Assembly: GCA_031266665.1 (NCBI GenBank)
Contig: JAISAO010000024.1
Span: 1-64,000 of the forward strand
Origin: Propionibacteriaceae bacterium
GTDB lineage: Bacteria > Actinomycetota > Actinomycetes > Propionibacteriales > Propionibacteriaceae
DNA: 64,000 nucleotides
Direction: 5' to 3'
Part shown: in pieces, positions 27,830 through 39,305 of the stretch
Layout: the number at the start of each line of letters is the position of its first letter
How positions within the stretch are numbered: the first letter of the stretch is position 1
Notes under the pieces: model-generated
Database searches by the model: none
What the model was told of the DNA's origin: nothing
The model's input: only the letters and a program-made list of their open reading frames with translations
Translations under genes and position numbers: made by a program

Positions 27830-28027
27830 CCGCCAACGACCGATTGGCCCGTCCGTCCGTCCGGGCCGCGGTTGCTGGAGGCTTATCCACGCGCTGGACC
27901 AGATCCCGGATCAAGTCCGGGATGACAAGGGGTGGCGTCATTGCGGGCTTGACCCGCAATCTCGTCGTGGACTCTCCTGGGTTGACCTTGGCGGGCCGGC
28001 CGTGACCGCCCGTGACCGGTTGGCCCG
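27806..28027. repeat. Duplicated folE/folP junction enclosing REP palindromes
   Basis: 27806-27851 and 27982-28027 align over 46 bp with six mismatches (core CTTGGCGGGCCG...CGTGACCGCC). The first copy holds the folE stop, the second the folP GTG start. Between them are two palindromes: CCCGGA-tcaag-TCCGGG (27904-27920) and ATTGCGGG-cttga-CCCGCAAT (27939-27960), each with GTCAT at one side. The original genes probably overlapped as GTGA, and a 176-bp segment was added. Confidence 0.75.
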
Positions 28028-30182
28028 GCTGGACGAATGGCTGGCCCCGGGCCGGGAGACCTTGGTGATGGGCGTGGTCAACGTCACGCCGGACTCCTTC
28101 TCCGACCCGGGCCGCTGGCTCTCCCCGGCGGCGGCCGTGGCCCACAGTCTGGAGTTGGTCCGTCAGGGCGCCGCCGTCATCGATGTCGGCGGGGAGTCGA
28201 CCCGCCCGGGGTCGGTCCCGGTGGCCGCCGCCGAGCAACTGGCCCGGATCATCCCGGTGATCGAGGCCTTGGCCGCCCAGGACGTGATAGTCAGCGTCGA
28301 CACCATGGACGCGGCGGTGGCGGTGGCGGCGGTGGCGGCCGGGGCCGTCATCGTCAACGACGTCTCCGGCGGTCTGGCCGACCCGGGGATGCTGCCCGCC
28401 GTGGCCGGCTGCCAGGCGGCCTACATCGCCTCCCACTGGCTCGGCTGGCTCGGGCCCGACGGTTCGCCCACCCTGTACCAAGATGTGGTGGCGGAGGTCC
28501 GGCAGGCCTTGGCCGACCGGATTGAGGCCTGCCGGGCGGCCGGGGTGGCGCCCGGTCGGCTGATCCTCGACCCGGGGATCGGCTTCTCCAAGAGCGCCGC
28601 CGACAACTGGCGCCTGGTGGCCGGGGCCGCCCGCCTGCACGACCTGGGCCAGCCGGTCTTGTGGGGGGTCTCGCGCAAACGCTTCACCGGCCCGGACCAG
28701 ACCGTCGCCCAGCGCGACGCCGCCGCCGTCGCCCTGAGCGTCTGGCTGGCCGGCCAGGGCGCCTGGGGCGTCCGCGTCCACCAAGTGGCCGAACACCGGA
28801 CGGCCCTGGCCGTGGGCCACCAGTTGGCGACCCACGCCGCTGGCTGTCCCGATTCCCCGACCGGGCGCCCCGATTCCCCGACCGGGCGCCCCGACTCCGC
28901 GCCGACCCGAGCCATGGCTCCGGCCTCCTTTCCCAGCCCGCCCGGCGCCTCCCGGGCGGCTGCGGCGGGTGGAGCCGACGGGGCGGGCGGGGGTGACCGC
29001 CTAGATGGCGAGGCCAGGGGCGAGTGGGGCGAGGGAGCGGCCCTGTCCGGCGGCTGGCCTCAGGGGTCGGACTGCCGGATTGAGTTGCGCGGTCTCAAGG
29101 CTTGGGGGCGCCACGGTGTGCTGGCCCAAGAGAAGGTCGAGGCCCAGCCCTTCCAGGTCGATCTGACGGCCTGGCCGCCGGTCGCACCTAGGCCGGACGA
29201 CCTGGCCGCCACGGTCGACTACGGCCGCTTGGCGGGTGAGGCCGTGGCCGTGGTGGAGGGGCCGTCCTGCGACTTGATCGAGACCGTGGCCGACCGCATC
29301 GCCCGCCGCAGTCTGGACCTGGGCGGGCTGGCCGACGTCGCGGTGACGGTCCACAAACCGGCCGCCCCCCTGCCCCAGGCCTTCCAAGACGTGGCCGTGA
29401 CCGTGCGCCGCCGGGCCGGGGGGCGCCGCCGCCGGGCGGTCTGCAGCCTGGGCTCCAACTTGGACGACCGCCTGGGCTGGCTGCAATTCGGGCTGACCGG
29501 CCTGGCCACCACCGAGGGCCTGGAGTTGCTGGCCGTCTCCGGGGTCTACCAGAGCGCCCCGGTCGGTCTTTCGGGCCAGGACGACTATCTCAATGTCATC
29601 GCCCTGGTGGTGACCGACTGGCCGGCCGGCGCCATGTTGGAACGGGGCCTGGAGCTGGAGCGACTGGCCGGCCGCCGCCGGCCGCCCGTCTGGCCGATGC
29701 CTCCGGGGGAGTCCGACTGGCGGCCCCAGGACCATCCCGCCCGCCGCCTGGACATCGACCTGATCAGCTGGGGGCCCGTCGCTCCGGCGTCCGGCCCGGC
29801 CGCCGCCCGCGAAGTCCTGACGGAGGCGATCTGGGAGGCCCCGGCGGAGGAGCGGATCGACTCCCTGCGCCTGCGCCTGCCCCACCCCCGGGCCGCGCAG
29901 CGGGCCTTCGTGCTGCGGCCCTGGCTGGAGGTCGAGCCCCAGGCCCGGCTGGACGGCCGGCCGCTGGCCGACTGGCTGGCCCGGATCGAGGGGCAGCCGA
30001 TCCACCGCCGCGACGACTTGTCACTACTGGTCCCGGAGTCCAACGCCCCCGCCTCACCCGCCCGTCGTGACGATCCCACGGCCGGCGACCGGACCCGGCT
30101 GGACTTCTCGGCCGGTGGCGGGACTCGTCTTGAGCCTTCGCCCGACGGCTGGACGGCGGGGCTCCGGCCGGGTACGGGCTGA
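28002..30182 (+). CDS. Trifunctional folate enzyme: DHPS + DHNA aldolase + HPPK fusion
   Basis: The 726-residue product joins three folate steps. Dihydropteroate synthase (about 18-280; VMGVVNVTPDSFSDPGRW, DVGGESTRPGS, DPGIGFSK, WGVSRKRF) comes first. A disordered linker (about 285-352) with a DSPTGRP repeat leads to dihydroneopterin aldolase (about 355-470; GLKAWGRHGVLAQEK, TVDYGRL, CDLIETVADRI). 6-Hydroxymethyl-dihydropterin pyrophosphokinase (about 478-680; SLGSNLDDRLGWLQ, DIDLISWG, LPHPRAAQRAFVLRPW) follows. These genes are separate or pairwise fused in most actinobacteria; fungal FOL1 fuses the same activities in another order. The start is GTG, and DUF3180 follows four bases later. Confidence 0.92.
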   Translation: MTARDRLARLDEWLAPGRETLVMGVVNVTPDSFSDPGRWLSPAAAVAHSLELVRQGAAVIDVGGESTRPGSVPVAAAEQLARIIPVIEALAAQDVIVSVDTMDAAVAVAAVAAGAVIVNDVSGGLADPGMLPAVAGCQAAYIASHWLGWLGPDGSPTLYQDVVAEVRQALADRIEACRAAGVAPGRLILDPGIGFSKSAADNWRLVAGAARLHDLGQPVLWGVSRKRFTGPDQTVAQRDAAAVALSVWLAGQGAWGVRVHQVAEHRTALAVGHQLATHAAGCPDSPTGRPDSPTGRPDSAPTRAMAPASFPSPPGASRAAAAGGADGAGGGDRLDGEARGEWGEGAALSGGWPQGSDCRIELRGLKAWGRHGVLAQEKVEAQPFQVDLTAWPPVAPRPDDLAATVDYGRLAGEAVAVVEGPSCDLIETVADRIARRSLDLGGLADVAVTVHKPAAPLPQAFQDVAVTVRRRAGGRRRRAVCSLGSNLDDRLGWLQFGLTGLATTEGLELLAVSGVYQSAPVGLSGQDDYLNVIALVVTDWPAGAMLERGLELERLAGRRRPPVWPMPPGESDWRPQDHPARRLDIDLISWGPVAPASGPAAAREVLTEAIWEAPAEERIDSLRLRLPHPRAAQRAFVLRPWLEVEPQARLDGRPLADWLARIEGQPIHRRDDLSLLVPESNAPASPARRDDPTAGDRTRLDFSAGGGTRLEPSPDGWTAGLRPGTG

Positions 30183-30185
30183 GCC

Positions 30186-30695
30186 GTGCCGATCCCCAAG
30201 CTGAGCCTGATCCACTGGACCGCCCTGGTGGGCGCGGCCCTGCTCGGAGCCGCCCTGGGCGGGCTCGGCTTGGCCCTGATCGACGCCTTGGGCGGCCACC
30301 GGCCGACGCCCGGCTGGCTGGTCGTGGCCGGGCTCGGCCTGGGCGGGCTGGCCGCCGGGCTCGGCGCCTGGTTCGCCCACCAGCGCTTCCACCGACGGCG
30401 GCGTTACCCCGATCCGGCCCGGGGCCTGGCCCTGGTGGCCCTGGCTCGGGCCTGCGCCTTGGCCGGGGCGGGTCTGGCCGGCCTCTACCTGGCCCTGGCC
30501 GGGGCCGATCTGCCCCACTGGGCAGTGGAGGCCGCCCGTCAGCAGGCGGGGCGCAGTTTCGCCGTCGTCGTCGCCGCCCTCGTCCTGATGGCCGGCGGCA
30601 AGCTGTTGGAACGGGAATGCCGCATCGACCACGGCGACCGCCGGCCGTCGCCGGACGACGACTTCGAGCCCGGGAAAGAGGGCCGTCGCCGTTAA
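30186..30695 (+). CDS. DUF3180 family membrane protein
   Basis: The 169-residue product has four predicted helices (about 13-35, 44-64, 78-102, 119-140), with Arg-rich cytosolic loops (FHRRRRYPDPAR) and a charged C-terminus. DUF3180 proteins regularly follow folK in actinobacteria; their function is unknown. The GTG start lies four bases after the fusion gene's stop, so it is probably co-translated. Confidence 0.85.
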   Translation: MPIPKLSLIHWTALVGAALLGAALGGLGLALIDALGGHRPTPGWLVVAGLGLGGLAAGLGAWFAHQRFHRRRRYPDPARGLALVALARACALAGAGLAGLYLALAGADLPHWAVEAARQQAGRSFAVVVAALVLMAGGKLLERECRIDHGDRRPSPDDDFEPGKEGRRR

Positions 30696-30913
30696 GAGTT
30701 ATTTCCTAAAGTGGCGTCGGCGGAGATTTCCGAGAGACGGGGAGGATGAGACCCCCATCTGGTCGCGCCGCCGGGCGGGTGGCGTCGTCGTCGCCTCGGA
30801 CCGGTCGGGAACCGCTCTAACCCGAAAGTCAAGGCGGCCGGAGGCTGCCCGTCGGACTTTCCCCGGGCGGCGGCCGGGAACCGGGCTGAGGCTAACACGA
30901 CACCGCGACAAGA

Positions 30914-30938
30914 CGGCGTGTCGGCGTGTCGGCGTGTT
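30914..30938. repeat. Triple GGCGTGTC tandem upstream of lsr2
   Basis: GGCGTGTC is repeated three times in a row, then TTATG, about 15 bp before the lsr2 -35 box. The 345-bp spacer 30697-31041 otherwise holds the promoter and no gene that I can support. Confidence 0.6.
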
Positions 30939-30952
30939 ATGTCAAAGGTGTT

Positions 30953-30980
30953 TTGACTTCGAGCCCGGGAGGCGTAGTAT
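30953..30980 (+). promoter_or_regulatory. lsr2 promoter
   Basis: TTGACT (30953-30958), a 16-bp spacer and TAGTAT (30975-30980) form a good housekeeping-sigma promoter. It predicts a leader of about 55 nt before the lsr2 GTG. Confidence 0.65.
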
Positions 30981-31041
30981 CTTCCTAAACGAGCCGACCT
31001 CGCTCCTGGAAGGTTAGCCGTGACCAATGAAAGGTTTGACT

Positions 31042-31362
31042 GTGGCCAAGCGCACTGAAGTCGTGTTGATCGATGATATTGACGGCTCCCTGGCGGAGAG
31101 CAGCATCGAGTTCTCCCTGGAGGGGGTTACCTACGGGATCGATTTGTCGGCCCAGAACGCTGCCGAGTTGCGCGGCGATTTCGCCAAGTGGATCGAGAAG
31201 TCGCGCCGAGTCAGCGGCCGCCGCCGGGCCGCCCGTCGGGCCAGCGCCGGAAACTCCGACATCGCCGCCATCCGGGCCTGGGCCCAAGACAACGGCTACG
31301 AGGTCTCGGCCCGGGGCCGTATCTCGGCCAAGGTCCGCGAGGCTTACCTGGCCGCCAACTAG
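31042..31362 (+). CDS. lsr2: Lsr2 nucleoid-associated protein
   Basis: Lsr2 is the actinobacterial H-NS analogue, which bridges AT-rich DNA and silences acquired genes. The 106-residue product has the N-terminal oligomerisation domain (VAKRTEVVLIDDIDGS, FSLEGVTYGIDLSAQNAAELR) and the C-terminal DNA-binding domain with the AT-hook-like minor-groove RGR loop (IRAWAQDNGYEVSARGRIS). GTG 31042, preceded by AAAGG, gives the standard N-terminus; ATG 31027 would add five residues. Its usual place beside clpC is kept. The AT-rich genes at 38-39 and 42 kb are plausible targets. Confidence 0.94.
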   Translation: MAKRTEVVLIDDIDGSLAESSIEFSLEGVTYGIDLSAQNAAELRGDFAKWIEKSRRVSGRRRAARRASAGNSDIAAIRAWAQDNGYEVSARGRISAKVREAYLAAN

Positions 31363-31561
31363 CGGTCGCTTCCCGCGAGACGACGCCGACCAGGGACGGC
31401 GGCCGGGCCCAGCCCGGCCGTGTCCCCTGGCCGGCGTCCGGCCGTTCCCGCCCCCCGGCGGGCGGTGAGCGGGAAGAAAACCCGTCTCGACGTGGTTTGA
31501 GTACACTGGGGCGCGTGCGTGGAGGCACTGTTGAGGGCCCCATGCGATCAGAGGAGAGATG

Positions 31562-34069
<2,508 letters not shown>

Positions 34070-34118
34070 TCCGGACCGACCGGTCCGCGCGCACGAGCGG
34101 CCGATCTGCTAACACCAA

Positions 34119-34141
34119 CGCCCCCGCCCCGCGCGGGGGCG
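34119..34141 (+). terminator. Hairpin terminator after clpC
   Basis: CGCCCCCGC (34119-34127) and GCGGGGGCG (34133-34141) pair perfectly with a 5-nt loop, extended by CCA/TGG after one mismatch. It lies 50 bp past the clpC stop. Confidence 0.75.
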
Positions 34142-34321
34142 CTGGCGTCTGTCCGAGGGCGCCGGGCGGAATCAGGCGGCAGCGGCACCCGATGGGGCGG
34201 CCTCCCGGGGCCTGGTGGCGGCGCCCGCCCCGGCTTGACCCGGTCCGGCGAGATCCGGCTCCATCCCAATTTGTGGTGTGTCGGACCCCGGGTCTCAACT
34301 AGATGTAGTAGTGTCCAGCCC

Positions 34322-34536
34322 ATGCCGGTCGCTCGGGAGAGCGGCGCCCAACGGCCCCAAGGCGCAATCGGCGCCGGTCGGGCCGGCCTGGGCACATGGG
34401 AACCCGGTGGGAATCCGGGACTGCCCCGCAGCGGTAAGTGGGAACGACGGTCGCCTAAGGCACTGGGCTTGAAGCCTGGGAAGCGGCGGCCAGGTAGGAA
34501 CGCACAAGGCCCACCAGTCCGAAGACCTGCCGGCAT
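34322..34536 (+). ncRNA. Cobalamin riboswitch upstream of nrdDG
   Basis: The element has the conserved cobalamin aptamer core: GGTGGGAATCCGGGACTGCC, CCGCAGCGGTAAG, GCCTGGGAAG, and the B12 box AGTCCGAAGACCTGCCGGC (34516-34534). ATGCCGG (34322-34328) pairs with CCGGCAT (34530-34536) as P1. A perfect hairpin, CCGCGGGC-gagt-GCCCGCGG (34537-34556), follows at once and may be part of the expression platform. nrdD starts 139 bp downstream. Cobalamin binding normally turns such genes off. Confidence 0.92.
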
Positions 34537-34674
34537 CCGCGGGCGAGTGCCCGCGGGGAGGCCGATGGCTCGCGGGAGCCGCGCCCCGACGACGGACCGG
34601 TCGCCGGCCCGCCGTGTCGGCGCGTATCCCCTTGAGTTGAACCCCCAGCGACATCAGGCGAGGAGAAACCTGCT

Positions 34675-37257
34675 ATGACCGATATCTTGACCGAGGCCGA
34701 CCCGGCTGTGACCACCGCTTTGGCGGGCCGGGACGGCGTCCAGCCGAAGCGCCGGCGAGGCCGTGACGGCGCCCACCTGGGCCGTGACAGCGCCCCATCG
34801 GACGGCGGCGGCGCTCCGGGTCGTGACAGCGCCCCGGACGGCTCCGGCCGTTCCGCCGCCCGGCCGGGGCCGGTGGCCCAGGTGGTCAAGCGCGACGGCA
34901 CGGTGGTGGCCTTCGACCTGGCCCGGATCGCCTCGGCCATGGCGCGGGCCGGACAGGCTTCGGGCGAGTTCGACCCGGCGGAGGCCGAATTGCTGGCCCG
35001 TTTCGCGGTCCGCAAGCTGGACCGCCCCCGCCCGGCGGTGGAGCAGATCCAGGACTCGGTCGAGGCCACCTTGATCAACGCCGGCTACCACGCCACCGCC
35101 CGGGCCTACATCGTCTACCGCGAGAACCACTCCCGGCTGCGGGCCGACGCCAAGGTGGTGGTGGACGTCGAGTCCTCGATCAACGAGTACCTCGACCGCT
35201 CCGACTGGCGGGTCAACGCCAACGCCAACCAGGGTTACTCCCTGGGCGGGCTGATCTTGAACACCTCGGGCAAGATCATCGCCAACTATTGGTTGTCCCA
35301 CGTCTACTCGCCCCAGATCGGCCAGGCCCACCGCCAGGGCGACCTTCACATCCACGATTTGGACATGTTGTCCGGCTACTGCGCCGGCTGGTCGCTGCGC
35401 ACCTTGCTGACCGAGGGTCTGAACGGCGTCCCGGGCAAGATCGACGCCGCTCCGCCGAAGCATTTCTCGTCCGCCATCGGCCAGATCGTCAACTTCTTGG
35501 GCACGCTGCAGAACGAGTGGGCCGGAGCCCAGGCCTTCAGCTCCTTCGACACCTACATGGCCCCCTTCGTGCGGATCGACCAGATGACCTACGAACAAGT
35601 CCTGCAAGGCGTCCAAGAGTTGGTCTACAACCTCAACGTGCCCTCGCGCTGGGGCACCCAGACGCCTTTCACCAACTTGACTTTTGACTGGACCTGCCCC
35701 GAGGACCTGCGTGATCAGCGCCCGGTCATCGGCGGCGTCGAGCAGGACTTCGCCTACGGCGACCTGGTGGAGGAGATGGCGCTGATCAACCGGGCCTACA
35801 TCGAGGTCATGACCACCGGCGATGCCACCGGGCGGGTCTTCACCTTCCCCATCCCTACCTACAACATCACGGCCGACTTCCCCTGGGAGTCGCCCAACGC
35901 CGAGCGGCTGTTCGCCATGACGGCCAAGTACGGTTTGCCCTACTTCCAGAACTTCATCAACTCGGAGCTCAAGCCCAACCAGATCCGCTCGATGTGCTGC
36001 CGGCTGCAGCTCGACCTGCGCGAGCTGTTGAAGCGGGGCAACGGCTTGTTCGGCTCGGCCGAGCAGACCGGCTCGGTCGGCGTGGTGACGATCAACTGCG
36101 CCCGGCTGGGATACCGCCACGCCGGGGACGAGGCCGGGCTGACCGCCGCTTTGGACCGGCTGCTGGAGCTGGCCCGCGATTCCTTGGAGGTCAAGCGCAA
36201 GGTCATCCAGCGCCTGATCGACCAAGGTTTGTTCCCCTACACCAAGCGTTACCTGGGCACCTTGCGCAACCACTTCTCCACCATCGGCGTCAACGGCCTG
36301 CACGAGCTGGCGCGCAACTTCTTCGCCGCCAGCGACCCGGCCGCCCGCGACGGCGGGCTGACCACCCAGGCCGGCCACGCCCTGGTGGTTCGGCTGCTGG
36401 ACCGGGTGCGACAGCTCATGGTCGAGTTCCAAGAGGCCACCGGCCACCTCTACAACCTGGAGGCGACGCCGGCCGAGGGCACGACCTACCGCTTCGCCAA
36501 GGAGGACCGCCGCCGCTTCCCGGACATCATCCAGGCCGGCACGGCTGACAATCCCTATTACACCAACTCGTCCCAGTTGCCGGTCGGCTTCACCGACGAC
36601 CCCTTCGAGGCCCTCAGCCGCCAAGACGAGTTGCAGCGCAAGTACACCGGCGGGACGGTCTTGCATCTCTACATGTCGGAGCGCCTGTCCGACGCCACGG
36701 CCTGCCGGGAGCTGGTGCGCCGCTCCTTGTCACGCTTCTCCCTGCCCTACATCACGGTCACGCCGACCTTCTCCATCTGCCCGGCCCACGGCTACTTGGC
36801 GGGCGAGCAGCCGACCTGCCCGCGCTGCGCCGCCGAGGACCCGACGGCTGAGCCGACCGTCTGCGAGGTCTGGACCCGGGTGATGGGCTACCACCGGCCG
36901 GTGTCCTCCTTTAACATCGGCAAGCGGGGCGAGCACGCCGAGCGGCGCCATTTCCGCCAGTCCCGCTCCGGCCTGGACCAGCCCTGGGAGCCGGCGGCGG
37001 TGGCCGACCCGTCTGGGAGCGCCGTAGTGGCTCTGGTGGAGGGGGATTCGGCCGCCTCGCCCGAGAAGATGCCGGTCACCTCGTCCGCGACGCCGATCAG
37101 GTCGGCCGATGGGACGCCGGCTACGACGCTCCCGGCTGTCGTGCCCGGTGGGATGCTGCCCGCCCCGGCCGCCGCCAGCCCCGTGGTCGTCCTGGCCGAA
37201 CGGCCCGAGGCGGCTCAGTCGGCCGCCGCCGAGGCCGACCGGGCTGTGGCGGCGTGA
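34675..37257 (+). CDS. nrdD: Anaerobic ribonucleoside-triphosphate reductase (class III)
   Basis: NrdD makes dNTPs without oxygen using a glycyl radical. The 860-residue product has a disordered N-terminus, an ATP-cone (about 62-150; VKRDGTVVAFDLARIASAM), the catalytic barrel (GDLHIHDLDMLSGYCAGWSL, PTYNITADFPW), a zinc site (CPAHGY...CPRC, about 702-718) and the glycyl-radical loop RVMGYHRP (Gly near 737). About 100 residues of Pro/Ala/Ser-rich sequence extend past the usual C-terminus. GAGGAGAAACCTGCT precedes the ATG. It is controlled by the upstream cobalamin riboswitch and overlaps nrdG by GTGA. Confidence 0.94.
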   Translation: MTDILTEADPAVTTALAGRDGVQPKRRRGRDGAHLGRDSAPSDGGGAPGRDSAPDGSGRSAARPGPVAQVVKRDGTVVAFDLARIASAMARAGQASGEFDPAEAELLARFAVRKLDRPRPAVEQIQDSVEATLINAGYHATARAYIVYRENHSRLRADAKVVVDVESSINEYLDRSDWRVNANANQGYSLGGLILNTSGKIIANYWLSHVYSPQIGQAHRQGDLHIHDLDMLSGYCAGWSLRTLLTEGLNGVPGKIDAAPPKHFSSAIGQIVNFLGTLQNEWAGAQAFSSFDTYMAPFVRIDQMTYEQVLQGVQELVYNLNVPSRWGTQTPFTNLTFDWTCPEDLRDQRPVIGGVEQDFAYGDLVEEMALINRAYIEVMTTGDATGRVFTFPIPTYNITADFPWESPNAERLFAMTAKYGLPYFQNFINSELKPNQIRSMCCRLQLDLRELLKRGNGLFGSAEQTGSVGVVTINCARLGYRHAGDEAGLTAALDRLLELARDSLEVKRKVIQRLIDQGLFPYTKRYLGTLRNHFSTIGVNGLHELARNFFAASDPAARDGGLTTQAGHALVVRLLDRVRQLMVEFQEATGHLYNLEATPAEGTTYRFAKEDRRRFPDIIQAGTADNPYYTNSSQLPVGFTDDPFEALSRQDELQRKYTGGTVLHLYMSERLSDATACRELVRRSLSRFSLPYITVTPTFSICPAHGYLAGEQPTCPRCAAEDPTAEPTVCEVWTRVMGYHRPVSSFNIGKRGEHAERRHFRQSRSGLDQPWEPAAVADPSGSAVVALVEGDSAASPEKMPVTSSATPIRSADGTPATTLPAVVPGGMLPAPAAASPVVVLAERPEAAQSAAAEADRAVAA

Positions 37258-38192
37258 GCCCAGCCGTGCCGCCAGCCGGGGGAGGGGTGATGACCACCGT
37301 GCCGCCAGCCGGAGGGGCGGCGGCCGTCGCCTCGTCCCCCTCCCGGGACTCCCAGGACCGCCCCCCTCCCTCCCCCGAGGAGGGGGGCCGGCCCCGATCT
37401 GTGGGGTCGTCTCGGCCTGTGGGGTCGTCTCGGTCTCCGAAACCGTCCCGTTTATCGGAGTCGTCTCGGTCTCCGGAGTCGCCCTTGTTCCCGGAGTCAC
37501 TCCGATCGTTGGAGCCGTCCCGACCCTCACGGTCGCCCACCCCCCCGCCGCCGGTGGTGGCCGGTTTGACGCCGCTTAGCACCTGTGACTGGCCGGGGCG
37601 ACTAGTGGCCACGGTCTTCCTCCAGGGCTGTCCCTGGGACTGTCTCTACTGCCACAACCCCGATCTGATCGATCCCCGCCGTCCCGGGTCCGTGCCTTGG
37701 GGGGAGGTGCTGGCCCTGCTGGAGCGTCGCCGGGGCCTGTTGGACGGTCTGGTTTTGTCCGGCGGCGAGCCCACCCGCCAGGACTTGACAGCTGCCGTCG
37801 GCCAGGTCAAGGCCCTGGGCTTCGCCGTCGGCCTCCACACCATGGGCGCCTACCCCCAGCGCCTGTCCAAGCTGTTACCACTACTGGACTGGGTCGGCTT
37901 CGACGTCAAGGCCGCCCCCGGCCAGGTCGAGGCCATCACCCGCCGGCCTGGATCCAGCGCCCTGATGGCCCGCTCCTTGGGCTTAGTGCTGGCCTCGGGC
38001 GTGGACTGCCAGGTGCGGACCACCTGGGGTCCCGGTGCCCTGTCCCGGTCCGAAGCCGAGGCCGCCCAAGACTGGGCTCGCGGTCGCGGGGCCTCGAACC
38101 TGGTGCTGCAAGCGGTGCGTCTGGAGGGGACTCGGCCGGAGTTCGCCCAAGCCTGGGCGGCGGGCCAGGAAGGTCGGGTTGGAGGGCACTGA
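37254..38192 (+). CDS. nrdG: Anaerobic RNR-activating radical-SAM protein with long N-terminal extension
   Basis: NrdG uses an iron-sulfur cluster and SAM to install the glycyl radical on NrdD. The cluster motif is GCPWDCLYCHNPDL (CxxxCxxC near residue 125), followed by VLSGGEPTRQ. The first 100 residues are an unusual low-complexity extension (SSRPVGSSRSPKPSR-like, from a degenerate repeat encoding SRS/PES units), absent from typical NrdG of about 200-230 residues. The GTG overlaps the nrdD stop; a later start within the extension cannot be excluded. Confidence 0.88.
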   Translation: MSPAVPPAGGGVMTTVPPAGGAAAVASSPSRDSQDRPPPSPEEGGRPRSVGSSRPVGSSRSPKPSRLSESSRSPESPLFPESLRSLEPSRPSRSPTPPPPVVAGLTPLSTCDWPGRLVATVFLQGCPWDCLYCHNPDLIDPRRPGSVPWGEVLALLERRRGLLDGLVLSGGEPTRQDLTAAVGQVKALGFAVGLHTMGAYPQRLSKLLPLLDWVGFDVKAAPGQVEAITRRPGSSALMARSLGLVLASGVDCQVRTTWGPGALSRSEAEAAQDWARGRGASNLVLQAVRLEGTRPEFAQAWAAGQEGRVGGH

Positions 38193-38336
38193 CGCCGTGC
38201 GTCGTACTGATCGCGCAACAACGCAACATGTATTTTTACCAGTTTCTGCTACCAAGGGTGTGCCGGCCGGGGCGATTTGACCAGTAAAGTGTCCTCCGTT
38301 ACTTCGGTTGGCGACGACGCCACCGTCGATTGATGA

Positions 38337-39305
38337 TTAAAAAACGGCGATTACCCGAAGGGTCAAGTAACCTGAGACACTTGTTCCCCCAATAACATCA
38401 CCGGTCGGTTCTACATCTCCCAATGTCGCTCCCGCATTAACCACGGTATCAGGCAGATCAAATGATTCACCATTTGTTGTATACACCGCAGAGCCGGGTA
38501 TCAGGCGAAGCGAAAACGGACTTTCGCTCCAGAAACGGACCTCATCGATGAATTGGCAGAGACCACCGACATTACCGTTGGGGGACATGCCGCAGTTGTC
38601 GGCTTTCACCGAGCCGCGTACTTTGACTTCGCTGGATTCCTGTTCATCAAAGAATATGCCTCCAGCTACTCCTCTTGCCGCAAGGTCAAGATTTGGTGCA
38701 GCGTTGTTGTGGACTAACATGGTCAACAAGTAGGAATGTCCGTCTTTGGCTTCGATTTCGTTGGCGAGAGGAGCTTCGTTGCCCCAACTTTCGTCCGCCG
38801 CCCGGATGAAGTCACGCTCGTCCCCCCACATGGGGTCATCAGTAATCGCGTTGAAATAGACATAAGGGGCTGGTATCTTCCAAGTAAATGTGGGCGCTCG
38901 GTCGCTGTTAATCTGTCCCTCGCTAGCAGTAGGTAAGTGCGTTGGGATGATTGATATTGGATATGGAGGGTCCCCGGCTGTCTCAATGATGACTGGCTGG
39001 TTTGACTGGAATAGGGAAATGCCACCGACTATCAGGCTAGCGGTTGTTGCGAAAATAGTAATAAACACTACGACCGGATGTTTATTGACTCGCGATAAGT
39101 TTGGCCATCGTTTCGATTGCTGATCAGTTTGTTCGTCTGTCTCGGTAGAGTCTAAAATTTCAGCAGGAGCACCACGTCTGTTGGTTCTCTCGGCTAGCAG
39201 CTCGTGGTGGCTAAGCAGCGGCGCTCGGTTCGTCACGCTCCGGAGACAACTTTCATCGCTTCCTTGTTGCCGCTTTACGGTAGGGTCCCCATAATAGTCT
39301 TCCAT
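38337..39305 (-). CDS. Membrane-anchored extracellular protein, unknown function
   Basis: The 322-residue product has a charged N-terminal cytosolic arm (1-75), one helix (about 77-98, VVVFITIFATTASLIVGGISLF) and an extracellular domain with the recurring pattern HNNAAPNLDLAARGVAGGIF and a late LRLIPGSAVYTTNG. Similar secreted domains occur in actinobacteria, with no known role. The DNA is clearly less GC-rich than its neighbours, suggesting transfer. Upstream, CATAAT ends seven bases before the ATG, so the mRNA is probably leaderless. It lies at the left edge of the accessory region. Confidence 0.7.
   Translation of the reverse strand: MEDYYGDPTVKRQQGSDESCLRSVTNRAPLLSHHELLAERTNRRGAPAEILDSTETDEQTDQQSKRWPNLSRVNKHPVVVFITIFATTASLIVGGISLFQSNQPVIIETAGDPPYPISIIPTHLPTASEGQINSDRAPTFTWKIPAPYVYFNAITDDPMWGDERDFIRAADESWGNEAPLANEIEAKDGHSYLLTMLVHNNAAPNLDLAARGVAGGIFFDEQESSEVKVRGSVKADNCGMSPNGNVGGLCQFIDEVRFWSESPFSLRLIPGSAVYTTNGESFDLPDTVVNAGATLGDVEPTGDVIGGTSVSGYLTLRVIAVF

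Noticed and set aside
36780-36900. Class II (B12-dependent) ribonucleotide reductase
   Set aside because: The ATP-cone, four-Cys zinc site, glycyl-radical loop and adjacent nrdG identify class III.
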